Source: Nocardia mikamii NBRC 108933 (GTDB lineage: Bacteria > Actinomycetota > Actinomycetes > Mycobacteriales > Mycobacteriaceae). From it: a DNA stretch of 64,000 nt. A program made the translations under genes and the position numbers. The notes under the pieces are model-generated. The model did not search any database and had not been told where the DNA came from. It saw nothing but the letters and a program-made list of their open reading frames with translations. Where the stretch lies: NCBI RefSeq assembly GCF_001613505.1, contig NZ_BDCM01000013.1, positions 434,001 to 498,000 of the forward strand. The letters run 5' to 3'. Below, in pieces: positions 34,831 to 43,456 of this stretch (position 1 is the stretch's first letter; every line of letters starts with the position of its first letter).

Positions 34831-36288
34831 CTATTCGAAGCCCGGCGGCGGGGTGAATCCGCCGAACTCCTGCTCGAGCAATTCGGCGAACCGCAAGGTC
34901 GTCGGGTCTTCGAGATAGGGCCCGATGATCTGCATGCCGAAGGGCAGCCCTTCCGGTGAGCGTCCGATCGGAGCCGCGGTGGCCGGGAGCCCGAGCAGGG
35001 TCGCGATACTCGCCCAGACCAGGTTGTTGTCGTACGGGTAGGCGGTGCCGTCGATGTCGAGCGTGCGGGTGTCCATTTCCGAATGGTCGTGAGGGAAGGC
35101 GGGTGTCGGCGTGATCGGGCACAGCACCACGTCGAATTCGTCGAACAGGTGGCGCCATCTGTCGGCCAGGCCGATGCGGACGCGGTCGGCCTTCATCCAG
35201 TCGCCGTGGCTGGCTACGAATGCTCGTTGGATGACCGCCTCCACGGTGTCGGTCTCCGGCGGAATTTCGGCAACCACGGCTTGGATCGCCCGGATGGCGT
35301 CGGGCGAGGCATCGGCGCCGAATTGCGACATCAGCAGTGTGAAATAGGTTTTCGCCGTCAGTGTGAGGTCGGGCAGGAGCGCACTCTGCCGCGCCACCAC
35401 CGCACCGGCCTTCTCGAGCGCCCGCGCGATGCGGTCGAAACCGTCGCGAATCACGGTGGATGTCGGCACCAACGGATGGCTGTCGACGATCAGCACGCGG
35501 AACTGTGCGAGTTCCTCGCCGCGCGGCGGTGGTAGCTCCAGCTTGTAGGCGACCGCCTCCACGTCGTCGGGCCCGGCCAGCAACCGTGTCACCCAGGTCA
35601 GGTCGGCGGCATTGCGAGTCATCGGCCCCACGACGGGAAGGTCCATCGGTGCGGCCAGCGCCGGGGTGCGCGGCGGTACATGTCCGCGCCCCGGTAGCAG
35701 TGTGCGCGACGGTTTGTGCGAGTAGACGCCGCAGAAATGCGCCGGCACCCGCAAGGAACCGCCGATATCGGAACCGAGCGCGAGCGAGACGTACCCCGCC
35801 GCGAGCGCCGCGGCCGACCCTCCGGACGAGCCACCGGGCGAACGGGTCAGATCCCAAGGATTATTGGTCGTACCGTAGATGTCGTTGTAGGACTGCCAAT
35901 CACGCAGGAAGAACGGCACATTCGTCTTGCCGACGACCACCCCGCCCGCTGCCTTGACACGTGACACCAGCACCGCGTCCTCGGCCGGCTCCCAGCCCTT
36001 CGCGTCCGGCAGTCCCCATGTGGTCGGCAGACCGGCGATATTGAACGATTCCTTCACCGCAACCGGAACGCCGAGTAGCGGCGCATCCTCACCCCGCGCC
36101 AGCGCCGCATCGGCCTGTTCCGCCGCAATGCGAGCGCGCTCGAAGTCCCGCACCACAACAGCATTGACCTTCTCGTCGAACTTCTCGATCCGCGAAATGC
36201 TCAGTTCGAGCAGTTCGGTCGCCGAGATGGTCTTGGCCTGCAACGCGGCTACCTGCTCGCGCAGCGTCGCAAACTCCGGTCCGGGCAT
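34831..36288 (-). CDS. Amidase signature-family protein (485 aa)
   Basis: Ser-cisSer-Lys hydrolase. Catalytic Lys in VPVAVKESFN, the glycine/serine signature RSPGGSSGGSAAALAAG, and the nucleophile region LGSDIGGSLRVPA. Length agrees with bacterial amidases. ATG 36288 has a good GAGGAGA site 5 nt upstream and is preferred over upstream ATGs. Acts on an unknown carboxamide, peptide amide or Glu-tRNA-like substrate; it lacks GatB/GatC neighbours, so it is not GatA. Confidence 0.92.
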   Translation of the reverse strand: MPGPEFATLREQVAALQAKTISATELLELSISRIEKFDEKVNAVVVRDFERARIAAEQADAALARGEDAPLLGVPVAVKESFNIAGLPTTWGLPDAKGWEPAEDAVLVSRVKAAGGVVVGKTNVPFFLRDWQSYNDIYGTTNNPWDLTRSPGGSSGGSAAALAAGYVSLALGSDIGGSLRVPAHFCGVYSHKPSRTLLPGRGHVPPRTPALAAPMDLPVVGPMTRNAADLTWVTRLLAGPDDVEAVAYKLELPPPRGEELAQFRVLIVDSHPLVPTSTVIRDGFDRIARALEKAGAVVARQSALLPDLTLTAKTYFTLLMSQFGADASPDAIRAIQAVVAEIPPETDTVEAVIQRAFVASHGDWMKADRVRIGLADRWRHLFDEFDVVLCPITPTPAFPHDHSEMDTRTLDIDGTAYPYDNNLVWASIATLLGLPATAAPIGRSPEGLPFGMQIIGPYLEDPTTLRFAELLEQEFGGFTPPPGFE

Positions 36289-36568
36289 CAGTTCTCCTCG
36301 CATTCCCGGGTGCGTGCACACCTGGTGGTCATGGCCGAAGCGTCGGTCCGGATCCACCGCGACAGACGCTCTCCATACAACCTCTTCAGAACGAAATTTA
36401 CTCCCACAGAACACGTTTCGTGCTGCTTGCGAGGTAGGCACGCTATGCGGGTGCCGCAATCCCCTGGTACTGGGAGGTGACCTAGGCCCGCACGGAAAGC
36501 GCGATAGCCACGATTCGTGCCTACGCCCTCGAAACGGGTCACGGCGATCTCCCCGTTATCTTTTTCGC
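36289..36568. other. Region upstream of amidase, no gene recognised
   Basis: Amidase promoter region and probably the host sequence up to the IS110 left end. No reading frame is supported; the frame running antisense here is an open artefact of the amidase upstream region. Confidence 0.45.
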
Positions 36569-36589
36569 AGCCCTTGATTGAGGGCTACG

Positions 36590-36786
36590 GTCGCCAGGCC
36601 TGGTATGACTTCTTGCCCCTGTCGTTCGCATGATCCGGGGGGTGGTGTCGCCGGGTCCTGGTCGGCGTCGATGGACCGCTGATGGGGACAGGGCCGAGGG
36701 TAGGTCTCTTCATAACGTGGGTGCCGGGCGTTGACGCCGGATCGGGCGGCTGTTCCGAGGGTTCGACGTGATGAAGGAACTGCGAA
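36590..36786 (+). ncRNA. Candidate IS110 bridge RNA region
   Basis: About 200 bp of non-coding DNA lies directly upstream of the transposase ATG. In IS110-group elements this left end encodes the bridge RNA that specifies target and donor. The segment is G-rich and self-complementary in several places but I could not fold it by eye with confidence. Call rests on position and family knowledge. Confidence 0.35.
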
Positions 36787-37978
36787 GTGGCACAGGCGTA
36801 TGCCGTGTTCTGCGGCGTTGACGTGGGTAAAGGCGAACACCACGCGGTCGGTCTCGATACCGGCGGCAAACGGTTGTACGACAAGGCATTACCCAACGAC
36901 GAAGCCCGGCTACGAGCGGTGTTCGACAAGCTCGCCACCCACGGGCCACTGCTGATAGTGGTCGACCAACCCAACACCATCGGGGCGCTGCCGGTCACTG
37001 TCGCCCGCGCATGCGGCCACGATGTGGCCTATCTGCCCGGCCTGTCGATGCGCCGCATCGCCGATCTCTACCCGGGACAGGCGAAAACCGATGCCCGCGA
37101 CGCTTACATCATCGCCGACGCGGCCCGGACCATGCCCCACACGCTGCGCCGCGTCGACACCGGCGACGAAGCCCTCACCGAACTCGGCGTCCTCGTCGGC
37201 TTCGATGACGACCTCGCCGGAGAAGCGACCCGCACCAGCAACCGCATCCGCGGCCTGCTCACCAGTATCCACCCGGCACTCGAACGCGTCCTGGGCCCAC
37301 GCATCGCACACCCGGCCGTCCTGGAGATCCTCTCGCGCTGCGGCGGGCCAGCCGGAATCCACGCCGCGGGTCGACGCAAACTCACCGCCATCGCCGCCAA
37401 ACACGCGCCTCGGATGGGCGCGCGGCTGGTCGATGAGATCCTGGCCGCGCTGCCGACACAGTCGGTCACCGTTCCCGGTTCCAACGCCGCGGAGATCGTG
37501 CTGCCCAAACTGGCAGACTCCCTGAAAAGCGTTTTGCTGCAACGCGAAACCATCGCCGAGGACATCGAGAGGATGCTCGATGCGCACCCTCTTGCCAAGG
37601 TCCTGACCTCGATGCCTGGCGTCGGAGTCAGGACCGGAGCCCGCATCCTGCTCGAAGTCGGCGACGGCTCGGCCTTCGCCACCGCCGGGCACCTGGCCGC
37701 CTACGCCGGCATCGCCCCCGGTCACCCATCGCTCCGGCAGCTCCATAAAGGGCGAGCACCCCGCCAGATCCGGCAACCACAAACTCAAACGCGCCCTGTT
37801 CCTGTCCGCGTTCGCGGCCCTGCACGACCCGGCCAGCCGCGCCTATTACACGCGGAAACGCGAGGAGGGCAAGAAACACAACGCTGCCCTCATCTGCCTG
37901 GCGCGCCGACGCTGCGATGTCCTCTACGCCATGCTCAAAACCAAACAGCCCTACCGCGTTCCAGCACCAGCGGCCTGA
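36787..37978 (+). pseudogene. IS110-family transposase (RuvC-like + Ser domain), frameshifted
   Basis: DEDD-type RuvC domain with Asp12 (CGVDVGK), Asp60 (VVDQPN, Glu in some relatives), Asp102 and Asp105 (KTDARDAY), spaced as in IS621. The frame is intact to YAGIAP at about 37714, then a run of five Cs (37715-37719) shifts it. Removing one C restores VTHRSGSSIKGEHPARSGN, then HKLKRALFLSAFAALHDPAS and a stop at 37976-37978, giving a full 396-aa protein. The shift falls just before the RSGSS motif that holds the nucleophilic serine, so the product would lack it unless frameshifting occurs. Confidence 0.85.
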
Positions 37979-38003
37979 TCCCCAACACCATACCGGGTCA
38001 GGC
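37973..38003. terminator. Shared hairpin between IS110 transposase and convergent gene
   Basis: GCCTGA (37973-37978, containing the transposase stop) pairs TCAGGC (37998-38003, containing the stop of the convergent gene), with an inner CCC/GGG and a bulged T. Both stop codons lie in the stem. Confidence 0.55.
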
Positions 38004-38321
38004 GTCCAGCCCCTCGGCACGCCGAGCCCTGGCCGACTTGCCGCGCTGCCACCAATCGATCACCTCGCCCGCACGGGACATGTCTTCGATGAAATGCGCG
38101 GCGGCCTCCACCTGCGCACCGGATTGATCGCAAAACGTCCATAACCGCTGAGCCGCCCGGTGGTACTGGTGGATCACAGCATCGACCTCGAACGCGTCCA
38201 TCCGGCCAGCACGGAACCGATCCAGAGCCTGACCGACATGCTCGACCAACTCACCGAGACACAGTTCGTGATACGCCGCCACACGATCCCGGGCAGCCTG
38301 CCGCTCAGCCTTCGACACCAC
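37998..38321 (-). CDS. Hypothetical helical protein next to IS110 (107 aa)
   Basis: Charged, all-helical protein without cysteine clusters or signal peptide: KAERQAARDRVAAYHELCLG, then ELVEHVGQALDRFRAGRMDA and FCDQSGAQVEAAAHFIEDMS, ending WWQRGKSARARR. GTG start at 38321 or the adjacent GTG 38318. I do not recognise a named family. Whether it is an IS passenger or a host gene flanking the insertion is unresolved; the shared terminator with the transposase is suggestive of a stable association. Confidence 0.6.
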   Translation of the reverse strand: MVSKAERQAARDRVAAYHELCLGELVEHVGQALDRFRAGRMDAFEVDAVIHQYHRAAQRLWTFCDQSGAQVEAAAHFIEDMSRAGEVIDWWQRGKSARARRAEGLDA

Positions 38322-38426
38322 TCAAATCACGCTACCGACCACCGAAGCGTCACCAGGCAAAACATCAACCAGCAACTTGACGAAAACCATAGGGACACCC
38401 CCCCGGGCGTTCGGCCGCTACATCCG

Positions 38427-38529
38427 GCCAACTACCTACTTGCCGGCGAGTGGTCTCCCGCCGACTCGGAAGGGGTGCGGATAGATTTCCCGTTCCCCAT
38501 CGTCATCGGTTGGCAGGAACTCGAGTACC
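38427..38529 (+). pseudogene. Decayed protein tail, copy 1
   Basis: On the plus strand a fragment reads ANYLLAGEWSPADSEG, then VRIDFPFPIVIGWQELEY. The same pattern occurs in copy 2 at 45998-46104. No start, ribosome site or correct stop belongs to it. It looks like the C-terminus of a Uma2-like or related protein, from memory only, left after a deletion or the IS insertion. Confidence 0.4.
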
Positions 38530-38553
38530 GACGACCGAGGGCCGAATTGCGTC

Positions 38554-39360
38554 TCACGCATAACTCGGATCGTTGTCCTCACGGAACCCCTGGACTGTCG
38601 CGTCGATGAGGCGTTGCAGGTGGTTCTGGACGATGGATGTGTCGGCGGGGTCGGCGCGGAGGTCGTGTTTGGTGTGGCGGACCAGGTAGCGGCCGTCCAC
38701 GTAGTCCATGATGTGGAAATCGCGGGCCGGGGTGGGGCGGCGGTCCCAGGCGGGGCCGGGGCAGACGGCGACGTGGAGGACGGTGCTGCGGGGGCGTTCG
38801 AAGAAGCGGGCGGCTTCGTCGCGTGGCGAGCGGGGGGCGTCGTCGTGGAATGCGGTGTAGGGGCGGTCGTCGTCGGTGAGGTCGGCGCGGTTGACCTGCA
38901 GGGCGGGACGGCTGCCTCGAGGGTGGCCGGGGATGGCGGCGAGCAGGTGGCGGGTGAGGTTTTCGGCGCGCAGGAGCGACATCCGCACGGTCCCACCGGA
39001 TTCCGGGTCGGATGAGGGTTGCTGGGTCACCAGGACCGCCTGCCGGTAGTGCACGGCCGCGTGGATGCGGACGCGATGGCGCGGATCGCCCATCTGCTCG
39101 AGATCGCCCGAACCGTTCGACGCGGCGGCGAATCCGGCGATCTCGATGCGTGATTCGGGGCCGTGGAGGATACGCACCGCGGCTTCGGCGTTGTCGTCGA
39201 TGCGGCCGGCGAGGTCGGCGGCTTCGGCTTTCCACTGGGCTTCCAGCTCGTCCGAGGTCTCGGCGGTGGAGCGGAACTGTAAGGGGTAGGGCAGGACGTC
39301 GTGTCCGGCGGCACGCCACAGGACGGTGAAGCCGAGCGCGCTGAAAGTCCAACCTGCCAT
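38554..39360 (-). CDS. ESX secretion-associated EspG-family protein (268 aa)
   Basis: EspG chaperone family: binds PE-PPE-like substrates of type VII secretion in the cytosol. N-terminus WTFSALGFTVLWRAAGHDVLPYPL and the later PALQVNRADLTDDDRPYTAF and VLHVAVCPGPAWDRRP stretches fit Nocardia-type EspG. It is the last gene of the four-gene operon; 3 bp separate it from the PPE-like gene. No EccC or other ESX component is in the window. Confidence 0.85.
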   Translation of the reverse strand: MAGWTFSALGFTVLWRAAGHDVLPYPLQFRSTAETSDELEAQWKAEAADLAGRIDDNAEAAVRILHGPESRIEIAGFAAASNGSGDLEQMGDPRHRVRIHAAVHYRQAVLVTQQPSSDPESGGTVRMSLLRAENLTRHLLAAIPGHPRGSRPALQVNRADLTDDDRPYTAFHDDAPRSPRDEAARFFERPRSTVLHVAVCPGPAWDRRPTPARDFHIMDYVDGRYLVRHTKHDLRADPADTSIVQNHLQRLIDATVQGFREDNDPSYA

Positions 39361-39363
39361 GGG

Positions 39364-40686
39364 TTATTCACCCAAGACCGGCGGGACGGTCTTCTGCCGT
39401 TGTTCCTCGGAGAGCCCGGTCAGTTCGTCGCCGTTGTCCCGCGACACCAACTCCTCGCTGATCTTGGACTTATGAGTTTTCTCGTCCTCTTTCTCGGACT
39501 TCGCGCCGGGCGGCATCATGCCGGGCAGACCGTTCAGCCCGGCTGCGCCCTTGCCCGCACCGGACACGGCCCCGCGAGCCGCCCCCTGCTGCGAAACGCC
39601 GGAACCGGGTACCGAGGTTCCGCGTCCGGCCGAATTACCTTGTCCGCCAGAGGTTCCCGCGACGCCGGGACCGCCCGAGCCGTACGGAAGCCCGGTACGC
39701 GGGTCGATACCTGCGGGCGTCACCGAAGACGGGCTGGTCTGCGCACCCGCTGCTGCCGGGTCCCAGCCGGTGCGGCCGGCACTCGCCGCCGTGGTACTTG
39801 CGGGATTCTGCGCCGAGTTGCTCGGCGCCGACGGGTCGGCAGCGGTCGGCGTGGTGCCGTCGCCGGAACCCTGATCGGGATTCGGCGGTTTCGGCTGGTT
39901 CGTGTCACCGGGGCCGTGGCCGTCGTCAGGGCCTTTCGAGGGTGGGTCCACCGGTGGAACTCCCGACGGCTTCCATCCCGTGTTGTCGTCCGGCGTATTC
40001 ACGGGATTGTACGGGGGAGGCGCCAACGGTACCTGCGTGTCACTCTCGCGCACGGCCGGGTAGAACACGTTGTTGATCAGGTGTTCGTTCGCCGCGTTGG
40101 CCTGAGTTTTGCGGTGGTCGTTCAGCTTCCATGTCGGCCCCGGCACCCAACCGGCGAGATCGCTGGTCCAACTCGTGTGCGGGGTCGGCTGCGCGGCAGG
40201 TTTGGTGATCTCCACCGCCGAGCGAACCAGCTTCACCTTCTCGCTGACCAACTGGGCTGAGCTCACCAGATCTTTCTCTTTGTCGGTGAAACTCTTGATG
40301 CCCTCGGCAGTCTTCTGAGCCGCCGCACCCTGCCACTTCTCCTGAATGGCCTTCTGAATCTGCGGCCCGAAAGTGTTGTGCCCGTTCTCGATTTTGTTCC
40401 GCAGCCCCTCCCAGAAGTTGTGCAACGTCACCACGGTGCTGGGCTGCATCTTCTGAATGCGGTCGTACAGATTGTCGATATTCTGCGGATTCTTGTACGC
40501 GTCCTGCCCGACCTGCGGATTCTGGTATTGCCCTCCGAAACCGCTGTTCACGATCTGGTTGATCCGGTTACGCGCCGCGGTCGCGTCCGGGCTCTGATCG
40601 CCCTGCGCATTCGCGAAGGAGTCGGGCGGGCCGCCCTTGTGCTGCTCCCAGAGGGCAGCAACCAGCGGGACGAGTGGAAGTACCAT
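39364..40686 (-). CDS. PPE-like / WXG100-type ESX substrate candidate (440 aa)
   Basis: Helical N-terminal 200 residues with HNFWEGLRNKIENG (a W-x-G turn) and KWQGAAAQKTAEGI, typical of PPE-like and WXG-like hairpins, then a Pro/Gly/Ser-rich repetitive region (about 220-400) and a charged C-terminus. I did not find a clear YxxxD/E export motif. The GGGGGAG site sits just before the ATG. It would pair with the 125-aa gene product and be handled by EspG. The role is inferred from context. Confidence 0.65.
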   Translation of the reverse strand: MVLPLVPLVAALWEQHKGGPPDSFANAQGDQSPDATAARNRINQIVNSGFGGQYQNPQVGQDAYKNPQNIDNLYDRIQKMQPSTVVTLHNFWEGLRNKIENGHNTFGPQIQKAIQEKWQGAAAQKTAEGIKSFTDKEKDLVSSAQLVSEKVKLVRSAVEITKPAAQPTPHTSWTSDLAGWVPGPTWKLNDHRKTQANAANEHLINNVFYPAVRESDTQVPLAPPPYNPVNTPDDNTGWKPSGVPPVDPPSKGPDDGHGPGDTNQPKPPNPDQGSGDGTTPTAADPSAPSNSAQNPASTTAASAGRTGWDPAAAGAQTSPSSVTPAGIDPRTGLPYGSGGPGVAGTSGGQGNSAGRGTSVPGSGVSQQGAARGAVSGAGKGAAGLNGLPGMMPPGAKSEKEDEKTHKSKISEELVSRDNGDELTGLSEEQRQKTVPPVLGE

Positions 40687-40698
40687 GTGCTCCCCCGG

Positions 40699-41076
40699 TC
40701 AGTGGTTCTCGGAGCCGGCGATGGTGCCGGCGTTCTGCTCGTCGTGGTCGACGAGGCGGTCGACGGAGTGCTTGATGGTGTCGCGGATCAACTCCAGTAC
40801 CTGGATGTGCTCCGTGAAGGCGGTGTTGAAGTCTCCTTCTCCACCTTTCGCCTTGGCGCCCAGCATCTTTGCCAGTTGGTCTGCGGCTGGAAAGTCGCCG
40901 AGCCCGCTGACGTGCGTCATGTTGCCGAGCATCGTCTGACATTCCTTGTAGACCTGAATCTGGTCCTCGCAGGCTTTCAAGCAATCGCGAGATACAGACG
41001 GATCGAGATCGAGACGCCCGGCCTTCGACTCCTCGGCCAGGTGCTGCCACAAAGAGATGTCATCATTCGAGCTCAT
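40699..41076 (-). CDS. PE-like small helical partner (125 aa)
   Basis: Hydrophilic helical protein (ISLWQHLAEESKAGRLDLD; DCLKACEDQIQVYKEC; HIQVLELIRDTIKHSVDRLV) with two helices of PE/WXG-like length. It is located 12 bp upstream of the PPE-like gene, and a pair of this kind is the usual ESX substrate arrangement. Two cysteines (DCLKAC) lie close together. No YxxxD/E motif was found. ATG 41076. Confidence 0.6.
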   Translation of the reverse strand: MSSNDDISLWQHLAEESKAGRLDLDPSVSRDCLKACEDQIQVYKECQTMLGNMTHVSGLGDFPAADQLAKMLGAKAKGGEGDFNTAFTEHIQVLELIRDTIKHSVDRLVDHDEQNAGTIAGSENH

Positions 41077-41086
41077 AGGAAACCCT

Positions 41087-41629
41087 TCAGCGCGGCAGAA
41101 TCGGAACGATTACGGCAGCTGCGGACGAAACGCGGTCACACGCGGATACCGACGTACGAGTCGTTACGTTCAACGCCGAAACTTCCACGATGCCCTGTTT
41201 CGCAGGGAACGAGACAAAGCACTGTTCACCATTCGCCCCGGAACTGCCTTTGTACTGAACGCCCGTCCGTCCAGCGACAGTTGTGTCGACGAAGTCGGTG
41301 TTGCCATCCTTCTGCTTGAGGTCGTCGATGGAGTTGACCGATGACCAGACCGTCAGCGAATACTCCCAGTTAGGGGTGTCGTGCCAAGTACAGGACTTCC
41401 ACCCGTCGACGGCCACCCCGCCGATGCCGGATTCGCGCGTAGTCGGATCGACTCCCACCTGTCGCAACACCCCATCCGTAACCTGCGTGCACGGGTCCCA
41501 TAACGCCGCCGTCGCCGCCTTCGGCTCACTCGTCTCCGGCGAAGCCGTCCCCGAAGTCGACGAGGAACACCCGGCCCCCACCAACACCGCCGCAGCCGCC
41601 AGCACAGCCGTAGCCGCCTTACGTATCAC
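41087..41629 (-). CDS. DUF3558-type lipoprotein (180 aa)
   Basis: Signal peptide with lipidated Cys21 (VGAGCSSS) and a mature domain of the DUF3558 type: ALWDPCTQVTDGVLRQVGVD, WKSCTWHD, EQCFVSF and SACDRVSS provide four cysteines, probably two disulfides. DUF3558 lipoproteins are common beside Nocardia ESX loci. Start GTG 41629 has GGGAGG 5 nt upstream; GTG 41656 also has an AGGAGG site, so the longer form is possible. First gene of the cluster. Confidence 0.85.
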   Translation of the reverse strand: MIRKAATAVLAAAAVLVGAGCSSSTSGTASPETSEPKAATAALWDPCTQVTDGVLRQVGVDPTTRESGIGGVAVDGWKSCTWHDTPNWEYSLTVWSSVNSIDDLKQKDGNTDFVDTTVAGRTGVQYKGSSGANGEQCFVSFPAKQGIVEVSALNVTTRTSVSACDRVSSAAAVIVPILPR

Positions 41630-41656
41630 CGATGCCTCCCGTCGATCCCCGCGCAC

Positions 41657-41914
41657 ACGTCCTCCTGGAGTCTAGGACGCACGCGACGGCCACTCGGTTC
41701 CACTTATTGATCATCACAAGAGAGGAAGTCGGGCGCACAAGTGGCGTTCCCCCAGATTCATAAACCGGGCCGGAGGGTCGGCGGAGCAAGCAGATCGCAT
41801 AGGTCACCGCGTCTGCGGCGCCTTGCCGACCTCGGATCCGCGGCTCGCGCAGTTGGAACAGTCCCTCTTCGTCGCATCGGTGATTCGGGAAGCGAACACG
41901 GTCCGCTACACCGC
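41657..41914. other. Intergenic between DUF3558 and P450 genes
   Basis: About 260 bp with no supported gene; the plus-strand frame from TTG 41823 overlaps the P450 antisense and lacks a ribosome site. Confidence 0.4.
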
Positions 41915-43255
41915 CTACCGCCTCTCCTGGACCAGACGCAGCCGCGGCGAGGGCGGGAACGTGACCGGCAGCGCCGTCATCGAGCGATGGAACGGCCCAG
42001 GCCGCCAGCTGATCTCACTCGGATCGACAGCGAGGCGGATTTCCGGCAGCGCGTCGAGCAGCTGATCGATCGCATCCTGCACCACCAGATACGCCACCGA
42101 ACGGGCCGGGCACGCATGCGGGCCCGCGCCCCAGGCCAGATGGGAGCGATTACCGGTGCGATCGCCGCCCGCGATCTCGGGATCGTTATTGCAGGCAGCC
42201 AGACTGATCACGACCGGTTGATTGGCGGGTAGCCAGGTGTTGTCGATCAGAATCGGCTGGCGAGGGTAGGTCATGCAGAAGTTGGCCAGCGGCGGATCGG
42301 TGAACAGCACCTCGTCGAGCGCGTCGCGAGTCGACAGGCTGCCCGCGAGGATGTCGCCGCCGAAACGCTCGTCGGTGATCATCAGCAACAGGGTGTTGGA
42401 AATCAGATTCTGCTGCGGTTCGATGCCCCCGCCGTAGAAGACGATCAGGTTGCGAACCATCTCCTCGTCGTTGAGCTTGGCCGGATGGTGGGCCAGATGC
42501 GAGGTGACGTCGTCGGCGGGCGCGGCGCGGCGCAACTGCACCTGCTCCATCAGGGCCTGACTCATATGTTCCATCCCCCATGCGGCGTTCACCGTGTCGA
42601 AGATCGCCGCCATTCCGGTGGCCACGCGCCGGCCCAGATCCGCCGAACATCCGACCATACGGTTCAGCACCTCGAAAGCCAGCGGAAAGGCGTATTGCGA
42701 CACCAGATCCGCCGAACCCGACTCACAGAACTCGTTGATCAGCGGGATGGCGATCTTCTCGACTGTGGTGTGCAATTCGTGCAGGTCGACCCTGTCGAAG
42801 GCCGCCGTGAACGCCTGCCGATACCGCGCATGCGCGCTGCCCGCGCTGCGGATCACGTTCGGATACCACTCCATGATCGGCCGCACCGGGCAATCCGCGG
42901 GAACGGTTCGCTCCCACGCCCGCGGGTCGGCCGGGAAATGGTCGGGATCGTTGAGGATCTGCAACGCGGTGTGATAGCCGATGACCAGCGTCGCAGGCAC
43001 ACCGGGCGCCAGCTCGATCGGCACCATGGAGCCGTAGCGACGGCGCATCGCTTCATAGGCGCTATGGGGGTCGGCGACGAATGCCGGTGTGTCCAGCACG
43101 ATTCGGGGGCCGTCTGTGTCGAAGGGTGTGCCGGCCTGATGAACAGGGCAGCCGGGGGCCGCAGACAGGTCGGAAGGTGGGGTTGACAAAGGGGGTGACT
43201 CCAGAGAATGAACCAACAAGCGCGGCAGGGGATTCGCTGTCAGCGACAGCGTCAC
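41915..43255 (-). CDS. Orphan CYP157-like cytochrome P450 lacking ExxR (about 446 aa)
   Basis: Heme loop HLAWGAGPHACPARS supplies the Cys ligand. The K-helix, which should hold ExxR, reads DEVLFTDPP, with no arginine, and the I-helix is GGGIEPQQN, with no acid-Thr pair. Streptomyces CYP157 is known for the same loss. C-terminus LPEIRLAVDPSEISWRPGPFHRSMTALPV is CYP157-like. GTG 43255 is preferred over the upstream GTG at 43345 because the paralogue at 49150 begins there. No conservon genes are nearby. Catalytic status is uncertain. Confidence 0.75.
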   Translation of the reverse strand: MTLSLTANPLPRLLVHSLESPPLSTPPSDLSAAPGCPVHQAGTPFDTDGPRIVLDTPAFVADPHSAYEAMRRRYGSMVPIELAPGVPATLVIGYHTALQILNDPDHFPADPRAWERTVPADCPVRPIMEWYPNVIRSAGSAHARYRQAFTAAFDRVDLHELHTTVEKIAIPLINEFCESGSADLVSQYAFPLAFEVLNRMVGCSADLGRRVATGMAAIFDTVNAAWGMEHMSQALMEQVQLRRAAPADDVTSHLAHHPAKLNDEEMVRNLIVFYGGGIEPQQNLISNTLLLMITDERFGGDILAGSLSTRDALDEVLFTDPPLANFCMTYPRQPILIDNTWLPANQPVVISLAACNNDPEIAGGDRTGNRSHLAWGAGPHACPARSVAYLVVQDAIDQLLDALPEIRLAVDPSEISWRPGPFHRSMTALPVTFPPSPRLRLVQERR

Positions 43256-43413
43256 CTCGTGCTTGGTGAGAATAGGGGCTGCGGCAGCCCTCCAGCTAGC
43301 GTTTTCGTAAAAGGGACAGGCGTCCTGTGAGCAGAAGGCGCGCACCCTGCGGCAGCGCTATTCCGTTGGCCTATCGACCACTTCGCGTGACACGGCACCC
43401 GCCTGGCTACACC

Positions 43414-43433
43414 CGGCGGGCCGGGGCCCGCCG
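43414..43433. terminator. Hairpin terminator
   Basis: CGGCGGGCC (43414-43422) and GGCCCGCCG (43425-43433) are perfect inverse repeats separated by two bases, just beyond the stop of the 239-aa gene on the minus strand. Confidence 0.55.
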
Positions 43434-43456
43434 CGCCTCGGCCACCCTGCGTCGAA

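Larger units (their letters stand above)
36569..38003 (+). mobile_element. IS110-family insertion sequence (limits approximate)
   Basis: The element is defined by the transposase at 36787-37978 and an unusually long upstream non-coding stretch. IS110 elements have no terminal inverted repeats and leave no target duplication, so the exact ends cannot be read from one copy; the left limit is set at the small hairpin AGCCCT/AGGGCT (36569-36586) and the right limit at the shared terminator. Both are guesses within about 100 bp. The transposase is frameshifted, so this copy looks inactive. Confidence 0.6.

Noticed and set aside
41823..42065. Plus-strand 80-aa frame starting TTG, protein-like for 35 residues
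   Set aside because: No ribosome site and antisense to the P450 3' end; kept only as a note.
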